From NCBI GenBank assembly GCA_963682025.1, contig OY821517.1, forward strand, positions 23,462,620-23,526,619: DNA of 64,000 nt, in the 5' to 3' direction. Shown here one piece after another: positions 22,530-32,795 of the stretch. The notes under the pieces are model-generated. The model had not been told where the DNA came from. It did no database searches and saw only the letters and a list, made by a program, of their open reading frames with translations. The translations under genes were made by a program, and so were the position numbers. Origin of the DNA: Cordilura impudica (taxonomy: Eukaryota; Arthropoda; Insecta; Diptera; Scathophagidae). How positions within the stretch are numbered: the first letter of the stretch is position 1; every line of letters begins with the position of its first letter.

Positions 22530-23048
22530 ATGTTTTCACTTCATTTAAATGGGAAAAATTGGTCCAGTAATTTTTTAAAACTACAAAATATTGCCAACTG
22601 TCTTGATGATGTACCGTATTGTATAATTGGTGATTTGAACTGTCGCGTTTCTGATGCACAGATATTAGACGGGTTTATTTCAGATATCTGTCCTTTGATT
22701 TCTACACTTCGTAGGTCAAAGGACGTAGTCTCTGATAGTAAATGTAAACAATTATTGTCTTTTGTCGAGGATAGTGGTGGGATTATTGTAAATGGTCGAA
22801 TAGCAGGAGATGAAGATGGTGAAAAAACGTTTTGCGGTGTTATGGGAAGTTCAGTAATTGATTACTGTATATGTTCTCTAGATGTATTGAAGCTTATATC
22901 CAATTTCCATATCCAAAGCAAGCCTTTTTCTGAACATTTTCCTCTAGTTGGTTCTTTTAGTATTGCAGGAAATCCACTAACTAAAGCAATTGAACTGCCA
23001 CCAAAAATTCATTGGATGAAGAAAAATTTAGAGCGTTATGGCAAATAA
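22530..23048 (+). pseudogene. LINE-2 endonuclease fragment
   Basis: 172 codons of an endonuclease/exonuclease/phosphatase domain. CIIGDLNCRVSD (about 22620-22660) carries the GDxN motif, SSVIDYCICSLDVL (about 22850) the IDY motif, and SEHFPLVGSF (about 22930) stands where SDHxP is normal. The N-terminal third is missing. The frame leads directly into the first copy of the 320-bp triplication. Confidence 0.82.
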
Positions 23049-23846
23049 CCTTTGTAAGCTTGTAGGCCAAGAATATTTGTATTCAGAGTCGAAAATTCAA
23101 GACAAATTAAACATATGTGTTGGTAAAGTAAATGCAGCTGCTAGTATCTATAATATTAATAGGCTAGGTGATTTCTTGTGACCGATGTTTTGTTCTACCA
23201 TTCTACCATGAAGCTAATATCCAATTTCCATATCCAAAGCAAGCCTTTTTCTGAACATTTTCCTCTAGTTGGTTCTTTTAGTATTGCAGGAAATCCACTA
23301 ACTAAAGCAATTGAACTGCCACCAAAAATTCATTGGATGAAGAAAAATTTAGAGCGTTATGCAAATAACCTTTGTAAGCTTGTAGGCCAAGAATATTTGT
23401 ATTCAGAGTCGAAAATTCAAGACAAATTAAACATATGTGTTGGTAAAGTAAATGCAGCTGCTAGTATCTATAATATTAATAGGCTAGGTGATTTCTTGTG
23501 ACCGATGTTTTGTTCTACCATTCTACCATGAAGCTAATATCCAATTTCCATATCCAAAGCAAGCCTTTTTCTGAACATTTTCCTCTAGTTGGTTCTTTTA
23601 GTATTGCAGGAAATCCACTAACTAAAGCAATTGAACTGCCACCAAAAATTCATTGGATGAAGAAAAATTTAGAGCGTTATGCAAATAACCTTTGTAAGCT
23701 TGTAGGCCAAGAATATTTGTATTCAGAGTCGAAAATTCAAGACAAATTAAACATATGTGTTGGTAAAGTAAATGCAGCTGCTAGTATCTATAATATTAAT
23801 AGGCTAGGTGATTTCTTGTGACCGATGTTTTGTTCTACCATTCTAT
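22888..23846 (+). repeat. 320-bp tandem triplication spanning LINE/Helitron junction
   Basis: Copies 22888-23208, 23209-23528 and 23529-23846. Copies 2 and 3 look identical; copy 1 has an extra g (tatggcaaa) and one t/a change (agcttat/agctaat). Each unit holds the LINE-2 endonuclease end plus the first ~59 bases of Helitron E (TCTATAATATTAATAGG to ccattcta). The join cattcta|ccatgaagc is therefore a new junction. Two identical 107-codon ORFs (23178-23501, 23498-23821) are by-products. Confidence 0.95.
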
Positions 23847-24152
23847 CCCGATTTTGACCAAACGTATGTTATTTTAAAGGTATTTTTTTTCGCCGTTTTG
23901 TAGATTTACAGATTTTTAATTTTTTTCCCTTATTTTGAGTAAATTGCATTTAATGTTGCTACTAACACATACATATAATTATACATATGCTATGTGTGCT
24001 TTACTAAATTTGTTAATGTGTTTGTTAATGAGTTTGTTATCTTCATTCACAATAATAATAAACCATGAAAGTGTTGGTTTGTGAATTGGCTAAGTTGAGA
24101 AATAAAGCTACCTAGAAATTGCACTTGAGTTTCGAGTGCTGGAATCTGCTAG
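23787..24152 (+). mobile_element. Helitron E, complete copy in LINE-2
   Basis: 366-bp non-autonomous Helitron. Start TCTATAATATTAATAGG after A (23786). End: hairpin GCACTTG-AGTTT-CGAGTGC, nine bases, CTAG (24149-24152), then T. Removing it restores the LINE reading frame (AAAS|INIIEKRF), which fixes both borders. Other copies: 1718-2080, 49344-49718 and 56080-58078. Confidence 0.9.
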
Positions 24153-25765
24153 TTAATATTATTGAGAAACGTTTTGATCCTAAAAATGATTGGTTCGATT
24201 CGCGGTGTGAAAATTACAGAAGACGCTTGTTAAAGAAATTATACAGTTATCGTAAATCGGGTACTGATATGGACAGACAGGCGTATATTCAAAATGGAGT
24301 CAATTATAATGGATTATGTGATGAGAAAAAGCTAAATACTAAGATTCGCAACATACAAAAGTTAAATACAATTAAAAATAGTTATGAATGGTGGAAATTA
24401 CCTAATTCGCTATGAAATCGTCAACCCAGATTAGGTAATAATTATCGGTGGACGATTTTCAAAAATTTTTCCAGTCGTTATTATCCAACTCGCAATCCCA
24501 ATTGTTACTACAGTGGTGTACAGCAAATATCATTGACCCTCCTCTTGACTCTCCTTTAGATATGAGAGAGCTTCTACTAGTAGTTGGTTCTTTGAAATCT
24601 GGTAAAGAACCGGGAATGTATAGAATAAGTTCTGAATTCTATAAAAACGCTTCAAGTAACTTCCTTGAAGAATTGTTAGACCTTTTCAATCAAATATTCC
24701 TGCGTGAAGTAATACCGGAATCTTTTGAACAATCTTTAATGGTTCCATGTTTTAAAAAGGGTGATCCTAATACCGTATCTAATTACAGAGGAATTTCGTT
24801 GCTTGATGCCGTTTATAAAATTTTTACGGGGCTCATTCTTAATCCGATTAATAGTTGGATTGACTGCAATAACATCCTCATCGAGTACCCAGCCGGTTTT
24901 CGTAAAGATTACTACACTATTGACAATCTATTCAATCTTACGTCTATTGTGAACATAAATTTTAATTCAGGAAAAAAGACGTATGCATTCTTTGTAGATT
25001 TTTCATCAGATTTTGATATGATCCCTCGAAATGCTCTTTGGTATAAACTAAACAAATGAGGATTGTCTAACAAATTAGTAAATTTGCTGCATAATCTATA
25101 TGAAAGTACAACTAGTCAGGTATGGGATGGATGCTCATTATCTGTTCCTTTTATAGTTTCGCAGGGTGTTAAGCAAGGATGCCATTTAAGCCCCACCCTT
25201 TTCTCATTATATAATACCTTATGGCATTACCATTGCTGGGACAGTTGTTAAAGTATTATTGTATGCCGATGACAGAGTTCTTTTATCGGATTCGCCAATT
25301 GAGTTGCAGAGGATGATGAGTACTGCTGTCAGTGGAGCCTAAAAATCAACCTTAATAAGTCTAAAATCATTGTATTTAGAAAAGCGAACATAATTCCCAG
25401 AGTTTTAAGTTGGAAATATTGTAATAGAGATAGTGAACGAATACAAATATTTGGGTATCTCAAGTTATGCTTGAATCTCTAAGAAAAATGGAAATTGATA
25501 AGTTCACACAATGCGCCAGAAACTCTAGATATCATGATATGTATCCACAACTACAGTACTATACATCTCCTTATTTTATAGATGGTAATAGTGCTCATTT
25601 TGTAAGCACTATTTTAAAGGCGAGAGGTGGTCTATTGCATTTAAACGCCCATATCCTTCATAATGTTTCAAATAACAATTGTTCCATCTGCAACTTGAAT
25701 GAAGAAGAAACCACTGCTCACATTATTGGCAAATGTCCAATTTTTGCTAACGAATGATTTTATTA
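24153..25765 (+). pseudogene. LINE-2 linker, reverse transcriptase and C terminus
   Basis: Linker with NSYEWWKL ends at 24415. RT frame 24448-25059: SGKEPGMYRISSEFYKNAS, FKKGDPNTVSNYRGISLLD, FFVDFSSDFDMIPRNALWYK. After a TGA the next frame (25063-25251) has GVKQGCHLSPTLFSLYN, and the catalytic YADDRVLLSD can be read at 25262-25295. The C-terminal CSICNLNEEETTAHIIGKC (25682-25740) is the Cys/His block. Stops and shifts at 25060, 25250 and 25460. Confidence 0.85.
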
Positions 25766-26210
25766 CACTGTGGAACAAATTCAGGTTAGCAAAAGTTAGG
25801 TCGATTCTGAGAGTGAGGGGTGAAAGTAGAGGCTAAATTAGAAGACCCGTATCGCGACGTTTGTTTATGTTATTTCGAATTTTTTTTTTAATCGACCTTC
25901 GAACTTTGCAGTCAAATGCCGATTTTCAGCACATTGTTTATATGGTTTTTTGGCTATAACTCGTCGACTAGTTGATATTTTTTCAATCTGTAAAAGCCAA
26001 ATTATTGCTAGAGACCTATGCAATAACTAAAATTTTTTAAAAAATTGATTTAGAAAATTTTTGTGGTGCTTATGAAGAAAAATGTTGGAAAAATTATTTT
26101 TTTTTTCATGCTTTTTGAATATATTTTCCACAAAACTAAGTCTTTTTTGCTTTCTGTTTGATCTGTAATATGCTTCTCAGTTTCTTCAATAAATTTCATT
26201 TGAAAAGAAA
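25766..26210 (+). repeat. Left terminal inverted repeat
   Basis: About 445 bp, inverse of 32230-32671 with some 90-95 percent match by eye. Outer end CACTGTGGAAC, inner end ttcatttgaaaagaaaa. A centrally placed cgtcgactagttgata block and runs of T are shared. Confidence 0.92.
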
Positions 26211-26386
26211 ACAATCATAATACAAAACTTGCGTTTTCCAGCATAATATTAATGTACTTCTCATTTTTTATGTACCAATTTTGTTCAGTGTTGGTTTTGA
26301 TGAAACATTGAAAAAGAAATTATAAAAATATGGAAAAAAATATATTTTTGAAATGTTAGTTATGAAAAGTTTTAAGTAAAAAAAAT

Positions 26387-28395
26387 TTAAATAAATGAAA
26401 TTAATGAATTGGCCAGTTGCCGCTTAGCAGAGGGCTGTGGATCAACATCACTGCTCTCTCTAATATCTTGGTCATCGTCATCATCATCAGAAAGGTCGAT
26501 AATTTCGTCCAATAGATATTCTGGAATTTCATCTTTGTCTTCCCCTTCTTCCTCTTTTTCCTCGTCTTCCTCTTCTTCAAAGGTGTTTTTATACCACCAA
26601 AAAATTTCAGCGAGTATTGCATCTGGAGATTTCTTTCCTCTGTACCTGAAACGAATATAGTTTTCAATCGTTAACATGTTTAAATTGTGCACTCTGACGA
26701 AGATATTAGAAAAATCTAGGAATTCAAAATATGCACACTCTATAGTTACCTTATTTCAAATGGAAGCGCAGTTTGGTGATAACGTTCGCCTTGCTCATCA
26801 GATACAGTTGGCAACTGTTGAGCGAGTTGATCAAGATGCTGATGCAAGAGATGAATTTTGTACGACACATTAAACCCAATTTCATCGAAAGCTGCCAACA
26901 TGTTTGCAACAGATTGTCTGTAGTTATCTTTGCGTTCTTTACCCAAAAGTTCTTTAATGACTGCTTTCAATGCGAGCCATGGATTTAATTCTCGGTCTGT
27001 CAGAACTTGGTCAAAATCTTGACGACTCATTAGTTTCCATATGTCGGGACCATTAACAACCCCTTCCTGAATTTTGCCGTTACTTAGTCTTGGGGAAATG
27101 TCTTTTAAGCGGTTGAATACTGCTGGTCTTTTTGTGATGCATTTCAAAAAATTTTTAGCAATGCCAAGTTTAATGTGGAGCAACGGCAACAAACTTTTCA
27201 TTTCAGGAACAAGACTTTCATGTAGCCTATTGTCTTTAGGCCATTTCCGTCCAATGCGACTATTACAGTTCTGCTGTTTGTACTGGTTTCTTCATTTAAT
27301 ACCATCTCCGTATCGTGTCCCAATCGCACAAAAAACACGGATATTTTGGACGGCCAGATGCTGTTAAGCCTGTAATCAATAAAACTATTTTGAGGTCGCA
27401 GCAAATGCGCCACTGGTGTTCGTTATATTTGACTACTTCCAGAATGTGTTTCAAATTATCGAAATTTTCACTAGTGTCAGTGCTATACGCAATCGGAACA
27501 GAAGGCATTCTATTTGTCTTGTGCAAAAGCACAACTTTTAAGCTGATTAGTGAACTATCGATGAATAAACGCCACTCATCTTTTTTATAGGTTAACCCTA
27601 TCGTCTCCATTAACTTTTCAATATCGTTGCAATAAGCGAAATTTTTCATTCACATTGAAGAACTTTTCTAACTCTTTTTGGCGTTTTCGATATGCTGTTG
27701 CTTTGGTACCTTTCGCCAGCAAATTATTTCCTTTCAAAAATGAAGCCAGTAGTTCTGATTTTTTCTGAGTCAAACACAAATTTGCAGCAATTCCATCCAA
27801 TTGGTTTTGTGTGACTAGGATTGGGTCCTTTGATGTTTCATAGGAAGTACCTTCACCAGGGTCGTATTCTGAGAAGAAATCCATGGATGTAGCAGCGGCG
27901 GTTGTAGTACTGATATCTGCTTGAAGATCAATACTTCGGTATGTTGGTACTGGAACGAATTCTGAGTGCGGTAATGGTAATTGGACACTTGGCACTGCTA
28001 CATAAGTTTTATTCTTTGCTTTCCTTCTATTTAAAGTTTTATGGTAGTTGATAGATCCATAGCAATTTTCTTCTTGATGCGGGCTGTTGTCTAACCACAT
28101 CATTGGTATACCAAAAGGCATAGCCTTCTTCTTTTCACTTTTACATTGCATAGCAATTAAAGCAAACCTTTTTAGGGGCATAGTTTACGTCAGTGATAAA
28201 CTCTTGCGAGAAATATTGTTTATACGCTTCCAAAAAAAAAAAATCACTCGCATTGCCACATTTTTCATCGCTTGCTATGAAACGTCCACAAACATTACAA
28301 AAATGGACCATTTCAAATTTTGGTTCCGACATTTTTAATACAATATATATTATACAATGTTTTTTTTTTTTGTTATTTTTATGAAACCGATGCAC
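26387..28395 (-). pseudogene. CMC/Chapaev-3-like DDE transposase, frameshifted
   Basis: Read from 28395 down: N-terminal Cys-rich domain (FCNVCGRF...KKVCFNCY, about 28290-28150), a Ser/Thr-rich linker, then catalytic core WRLFIDSS (first D, about 27560), CCDLK with CFLCDWD (second D and C-x2-C, 27400-27330), LHIKLG and HLLHQHLD His motifs (27170, 26830), SDEQGERYHQ (E, about 26790). A GT-AG intron (about 26748-26649) joins EIR to YRGKKSPDAIL, and the tail is very acidic (EEEEDEEKEEEG, DDDDDDQD). Frames break near 28150, 27630, 27310 and 27200. These motifs match the D-D-E plus C2C/HH pattern of CMC transposases; the exact subgroup is my inference. Confidence 0.72.
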
Positions 28396-29339
28396 TTAAC
28401 TTAAATCACTCACAAAATGAAATAAGTTCCAAAAAAAATTAATAGCGAATTTTATCACGGCCGAGCGAAAATTAAAAGACATCAGCTTCGGCTGCCTTTC
28501 TTGTCTTAACTGAATTTTCATTTTTAAAATTAGTTCGCTTGTACGAAATAAAAAAAATCGCTAGATGAAAAATAAATTTTTGTTAAAATCCGCCCACAAC
28601 CACGCCTACCTCCCATATAACGTCAAACTAAAAATCGTTGTATTTTCCTTATTTTCATATCTATGTTAATAAAAATTACTACCAGTGGTTGCATTTGAGT
28701 CCTCAATTATATTACAATTTTCATTGCCACGCCCAACGCCCATATAACATTTTTAATTTTTCAAGATTTTCGAAAACACAGATATAATCCTTTGTAGTTC
28801 GTGATCGATGTGAAGCAGCACTTACATCTATATAAATAACTAAAGACCAATATGTTAGCATAACATTTGCAAAAAATTTAGAGGCCATAGCTTACCGTTT
28901 CTCTTTAATTAACCAATCATTCAAAATAAAAGCCAAATTTTTACTATAAAATTATCCGTTGTTTGGGACACATAGAGCATTTCTCAGTGCATACCTTTAG
29001 GGATGTGGAAAAACACAACCAAACCATAATGTAAATAAGCAAACAAGATTCAGTCGGCTTAACACTTGAAAATTCATATTGTGGTGTATTTTTATTTATT
29101 GTTTTATTTTTTCTTATGTTTTTTTTTTTAAATTGCTAAAAAATAATCTTTAACCCAAAATAACCCAAAAAAAGTTTTTTATTAAAAAATTTTGTTTTTT
29201 AAACAAATTGAAATATTTTTGTTGTTCGGCTTAAAATGTATAAGTAACAATATTTTTCCATAAACAGGACTATGTTAAACAGTGTAAACGAACATATGCA
29301 AATATAGGCGTAAATAAACGTGTATGCAAATATAGACTT
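28396..29339. other. Spacer between the two transposase genes
   Basis: AT-rich. Contains ccacgcctacctcccatataa and a variant cacgcccaacgcccatataa (about 28610, 28730), a fly dispersed-repeat motif. No Transib-type inverted ends were found here that would pair with sequence right of the Transib gene. Confidence 0.5.
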
Positions 29340-31069
29340 TCATTCATCTTCAATCATTTCTTTTACGGCATCATCAAGTTCCAAAACATGTTTATGAGGT
29401 TGACGTCTTATGTTAGTAATGTAAGGATCTGGCGATACAAGAAGGCGATGGAAAACATCAGTATTTGTTGCGTGTCTATTGCACTTTCTGGAGAACATTA
29501 GTCTATACCTTCTATAGTCCTTATTTCGAGCTTCTTCAGCTTCTTCGGACAATAGACCTATGGGAAGTAAAGCCGCATCCATGATGTCTTTGCCATGAAT
29601 AAGTATTTTGTGAACCGTATCCCAAGCGAAATTCTTGAATTTGGATGTATTTATTCGCTGGCCGCACGTTATTATTTGCAGTATAATTCGAAACCGATCA
29701 ATAAGTTCTTCTTTGACTCCAGTTATGTCAGCAACAACTTGAGGATTCGAAAAGAAATGCCTGGACGTGTTGCCAACGTTTGAAGACCCAGTTCCCTGTT
29801 GAACACCGTCTACTCTTATGCCCATCTGCTCTTTTAAGGCCATTTGAATGCGATGCTTATTTTCTTGTTTAAGAGCCTTATGCTCGTCCTTGAGCGCTGA
29901 CCACTTTTGAAATGGTGAATTATAAGCAACGTGAAGAATGCACTCCATAAACTTAATTCGAGCGTGCAAGGAGGACATGCCCAATTTACAAGCTTCATTA
30001 TCGATAACTTTTCTTGAAAATAATTCTAAATTATTCATTTCGACAGGCTTCGCTTTACAAATATAGCAAACGGCTGCTGAAGATGTGCCTGTAACTGTTT
30101 GAGCCGTCTTACCATCCAACATTGTGAAGACTAAATTGTGCTTTACCGTAAATTGTTTGCCACACGCTACAACTTCAGTATGTGTGAAAGCAGCAATATC
30201 TGAATTAATTTTGCCAACAACGCTTAGCACCGTTCCTTTCGTTTCCTTAGCGAATTCAAATTGAATAGGACGACAGTATCTAGTTGATGACGGGGTTTTA
30301 TTTCGCCAGTATTCCTCTCCAGCAGTTGACTGTAGACTTAATGGCACCAAAGATGCTAGTAACAAGTTTTTGTCGCTTACATCAGCGTCTAAACTCTGGT
30401 TGTATTCTACATGACCAGAGGAACCATCGCAACCCCATTTAGACGTTAAAGTTAACATTGTTTCCTCCATACCATTTATTTCTTGATTTGAAAAAGTTTT
30501 AAATAAACGGCTTATCGTATGATCCAATAAACTTTGCAAGCTAACAGACGCATCTTTGTCACTTATTTGAATGTCATTCGAGTAGCAGTTTTCTTTTTCG
30601 TCTTTAACTTTCACATACGATGGTAAAATATCGTATCCTTCTTCTTTCAGAAAATGTTTAATACTTTCGTATTGATATTTTGTTAGGTCTGCATCCATCA
30701 TCATGGCAAGTGCAGCAGAAGAACGGATGTAAGATTGACTTCCTACGTTACTCTCTCCTACTTTACTAGCCTTCTCCACATGCTGTTGAGAATATTGTGA
30801 TGCTAAACCAGCAGCTTTATACCTCTTTGCGCGATTTTGGCAATCATCAAAATCTTTAGCTGGCCTTCCCGCTGATTTTCTACAACTCGGTTGATCATCG
30901 AGTAGGACTACTTCAAATGTTTCTAATTAAAAATTAATATGTAAAATTATAACATTAAAACTAAGCAAATAAAAATTTCTGAAGTCCGAGAGCAACAAAT
31001 AACGTTTAAGCATGATGCGTGCATTCATTGCATTTATTTGGATCTTAACTTTCATTCTTAATACGTACT
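29340..31069 (-). CDS. Transib (RAG1-like) transposase, nearly intact
   Basis: Exon 2 runs 30922-29340 and is open throughout (about 528 codons). Exon 1 ends at 31069 (donor GTACGT) and the acceptor is TTAATTAG before 30922; joining them keeps frame (WLK|KTFEVVLLDD). Catalytic core: KWGCDGSSGHVEY (first D, about 30425), RYCRPIQFEFAKET (30275), FTMLDGKTAQTVTG (second D, about 30110), CYIC zinc pair (30065), LHARIKFMECILH (29960), GNTSRHFFSNP (29755) and SEEAEEARNKDYRRYR (final E, about 29545). This is the RAG1-type DDE set in full. It may still be active if the N terminus is complete. It lies upstream of the CMC-like gene on the same strand. Confidence 0.88.
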
Positions 31070-31366
31070 TTTTAGCCAAGATTCATTTTTCTTAAAAAAA
31101 TAATCACGACTACGCGCACATTCCTGTAGTCTCTTAGAAAAGTGTCCCAAAAACCGCTTTTGAATTGCGGCTTTAATATCTTCAATTTCTTTTTTTGTTA
31201 AAAGCGAATTTTTCGATTTAATGTAATCGCTTAGCAAATCAACATTGGTACCACAACGAATAAGCTCCGTAGCTAGATCAAAATAAATAACTGCAAAACT
31301 ATACATTTTATTAATTAAGTTTATAATACAAGAGCTCGATTGAAATTTTTTCCGACACTTTGACAC
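31058..31366 (-). CDS. Transib N-terminal exon(s)
   Basis: Open frame to 31069 with FLGHFSKRLQECARSRDYFF then KKNESWLK, which matches the N-terminal pattern xFLKKNxxWL of Transib proteins. An acceptor-like TTTTGCAG just before VIYFDLATELIRCG (about 31290) suggests a further upstream exon; an MYSF methionine also lies there, so the true start is unresolved. Confidence 0.6.
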   Translation of the reverse strand: MSKCRKKFQSSSCIINLINKMYSFAVIYFDLATELIRCGTNVDLLSDYIKSKNSLLTKKEIEDIKAAIQKRFLGHFSKRLQECARSRDYFFKKNESWLKSTY

Positions 31367-31369
31367 TTT

Positions 31370-32229
31370 TTTCTTTTGTACTTTTTTTTTTTTTTTGTTT
31401 TGTTTATGTTTATTTTTTGTTTTGTTTTTTCCTTATGCACTTCTTTCAAACAGCTAAAATAATCATTAACAAATTTTTGCTATTATTGATAGCATTCAAA
31501 CACATGCGCCTTAAAGTCTACACCATTTTACATCGTGTTTCTTTGAATTACTGGAATGAAATTTGGTGTGACTTATTTTATACAATTTATAACTTTGTTC
31601 AACATTTGCAGATAGTAGCAGAAAATTAGTTGTTAAATCAAAAGAATACACTCCAACCTTTAATTTTTTTTGCAACCAGAACACCGAGGTAGACCGAGGC
31701 AACTTTTTTTTTTGTCCAAGAAAAACAAGAAACACTAACTTGTTGAGTGCCTTCATAAAAACCTGAATATCTTTTTAACTGTTATTGTTATTCAAGAATT
31801 TTTTTTTGCAAAATTAATGTTGAAATACTATATTTTGCAAATATACTTCCATCAAATAGATGCGACAAAAAGAAATTGTGTTTCCAGGCCATTGAAATGC
31901 ATGAAAATCTGTGGCAGTTACTGCAGAGTTTCCTTTATATGACTTTACCGCGTTATTTTGTACAAAAAACAATATTTTAGAAAAAAATAGTTTTCTATTT
32001 CTCTTAAGTAGGCAATTCTTTACAAAACTGCATCATTACATTTTTGATATTCTACACCCGAAAAACGGTATTTTTGCCTGCAAAACCCCAGTGTGCGGTG
32101 GTTGAAAACAAAAAAGTTGTTTTTACTAATTCCTAATTCTTGAAACTTCCCTTTTCCATTACTTCTACCTATATCGCTATTTATTTAATGGTTTTGGGAT
32201 TTTTAACGCAAATTATCGACTAAGACCAT
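31370..32229. other. Upstream region of Transib gene
   Basis: T-rich and AT-rich sequence to the right inverted repeat, possibly promoter and first exon of the Transib gene. Short frames here (31511-31756 minus; 31911-32105 plus) have no recognisable domain. Confidence 0.4.
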
Positions 32230-32671
32230 TTTCTTTTCAAATGAAATTTATTGAAGAAACTAAGAAGCATATTATAGATCACAGAGAAAGCAAAAAAGAC
32301 TTAGTTTTGTGGAAAATATTTTCAAAAAGCATGAAAAAAAATAATTTTTCCAACGTTTTGCTTCATAAGCACCACAAAAATTTTCTAAATCAAATTTTTA
32401 AAAAAATTTAACTGTTGCACAGGTCTCTAGCAATAATTTGGCTTTTACAGATTGAAAAAATATCAATTAGTCGACGAGTTATAGCCAAAAAACCATATAA
32501 ACAATATGCTGAAAATCGTCATTTGACTGCAAAGTTCGAAGGTCGATTAAAAAAAAATTCGAACTAACATAAACAAACGCCGTGATACGGGTCTTCTAAT
32601 TTAGCCTCTATTTTCACCCCTCATTCTCAGAATCGATCTAACTTTTGCTAACCTGAATTTGTTCCACAGTG
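32230..32671 (+). repeat. Right terminal inverted repeat
   Basis: Inverse partner of 25766-26210, ending GTTCCACAGTG at 32671. The outer heptamer CACAGTG equals the V(D)J recombination heptamer in sequence. Confidence 0.92.
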
Positions 32672-32674
32672 TTA

Positions 32675-32795
32675 TTTTGGTAAAAGAAGTTACTGAAGAA
32701 GTTTGTGAAATTTTAAATGGCAAAGATTACATGCGTTTATATAGATATTTATTATACAGCTTAAAATATAGAAATCTTATAGAAATCTTATCTTT
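32675..32795 (+). pseudogene. LINE-2 3' coding end
   Basis: Continues LINE-2 after the TTA duplication: VKEVTEEVCEILNGKDYMRL can be read, followed by YRYLLYSLKYRNLIEIL. LINE-1 has the same type of ending (NNAEANFKAVYHAIGYRNEL). It runs straight into the AATTTTT array, so that array is the element's 3' tail. Confidence 0.75.

Larger units (their letters stand above)
22530..25765 (+). mobile_element. LINE-2, 5' part (continues at 32675)
   Basis: Plus-strand non-LTR retrotransposon related to LINE-1 and LINE-3. Parts: endonuclease fragment 22530-22990, a 320-bp triplication, Helitron E, linker and RT 24153-25360, Cys-rich end 25610-25760. It is cut at TTA by the 6.9-kb transposon and resumes 32675-32795. 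Several frameshifts and stops make it inactive. Confidence 0.88.
25766..32671 (-). mobile_element. 6.9-kb inverted-repeat transposon with two transposase genes
   Basis: Long inverted repeats 25766-26210 and 32230-32671 begin CACTGTGGAACAAATTCAGG on both sides. TTA flanks both ends (25763-25765, 32672-32674); excision restores LINE-2 as gattttattattttgg. A 4-bp reading (TATT, with ACACTG ends) is also possible. CACTG ends and a 3-bp duplication fit the Chapaev-3/CMC group; CACTGTG also fits the Transib consensus CACWRTG, but the 5-bp duplication of Transib is not present. Inside, both on the minus strand, are a Transib transposase (29340-31069) and a broken CMC-like transposase (26387-28395). 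Confidence 0.88.

Noticed and set aside
28396..29339. Hidden Transib end between the two transposase genes
   Set aside because: No CACWRTG word here pairs with an inverse word right of 31069 by eye; cacatag and cacaacc words lack partners.
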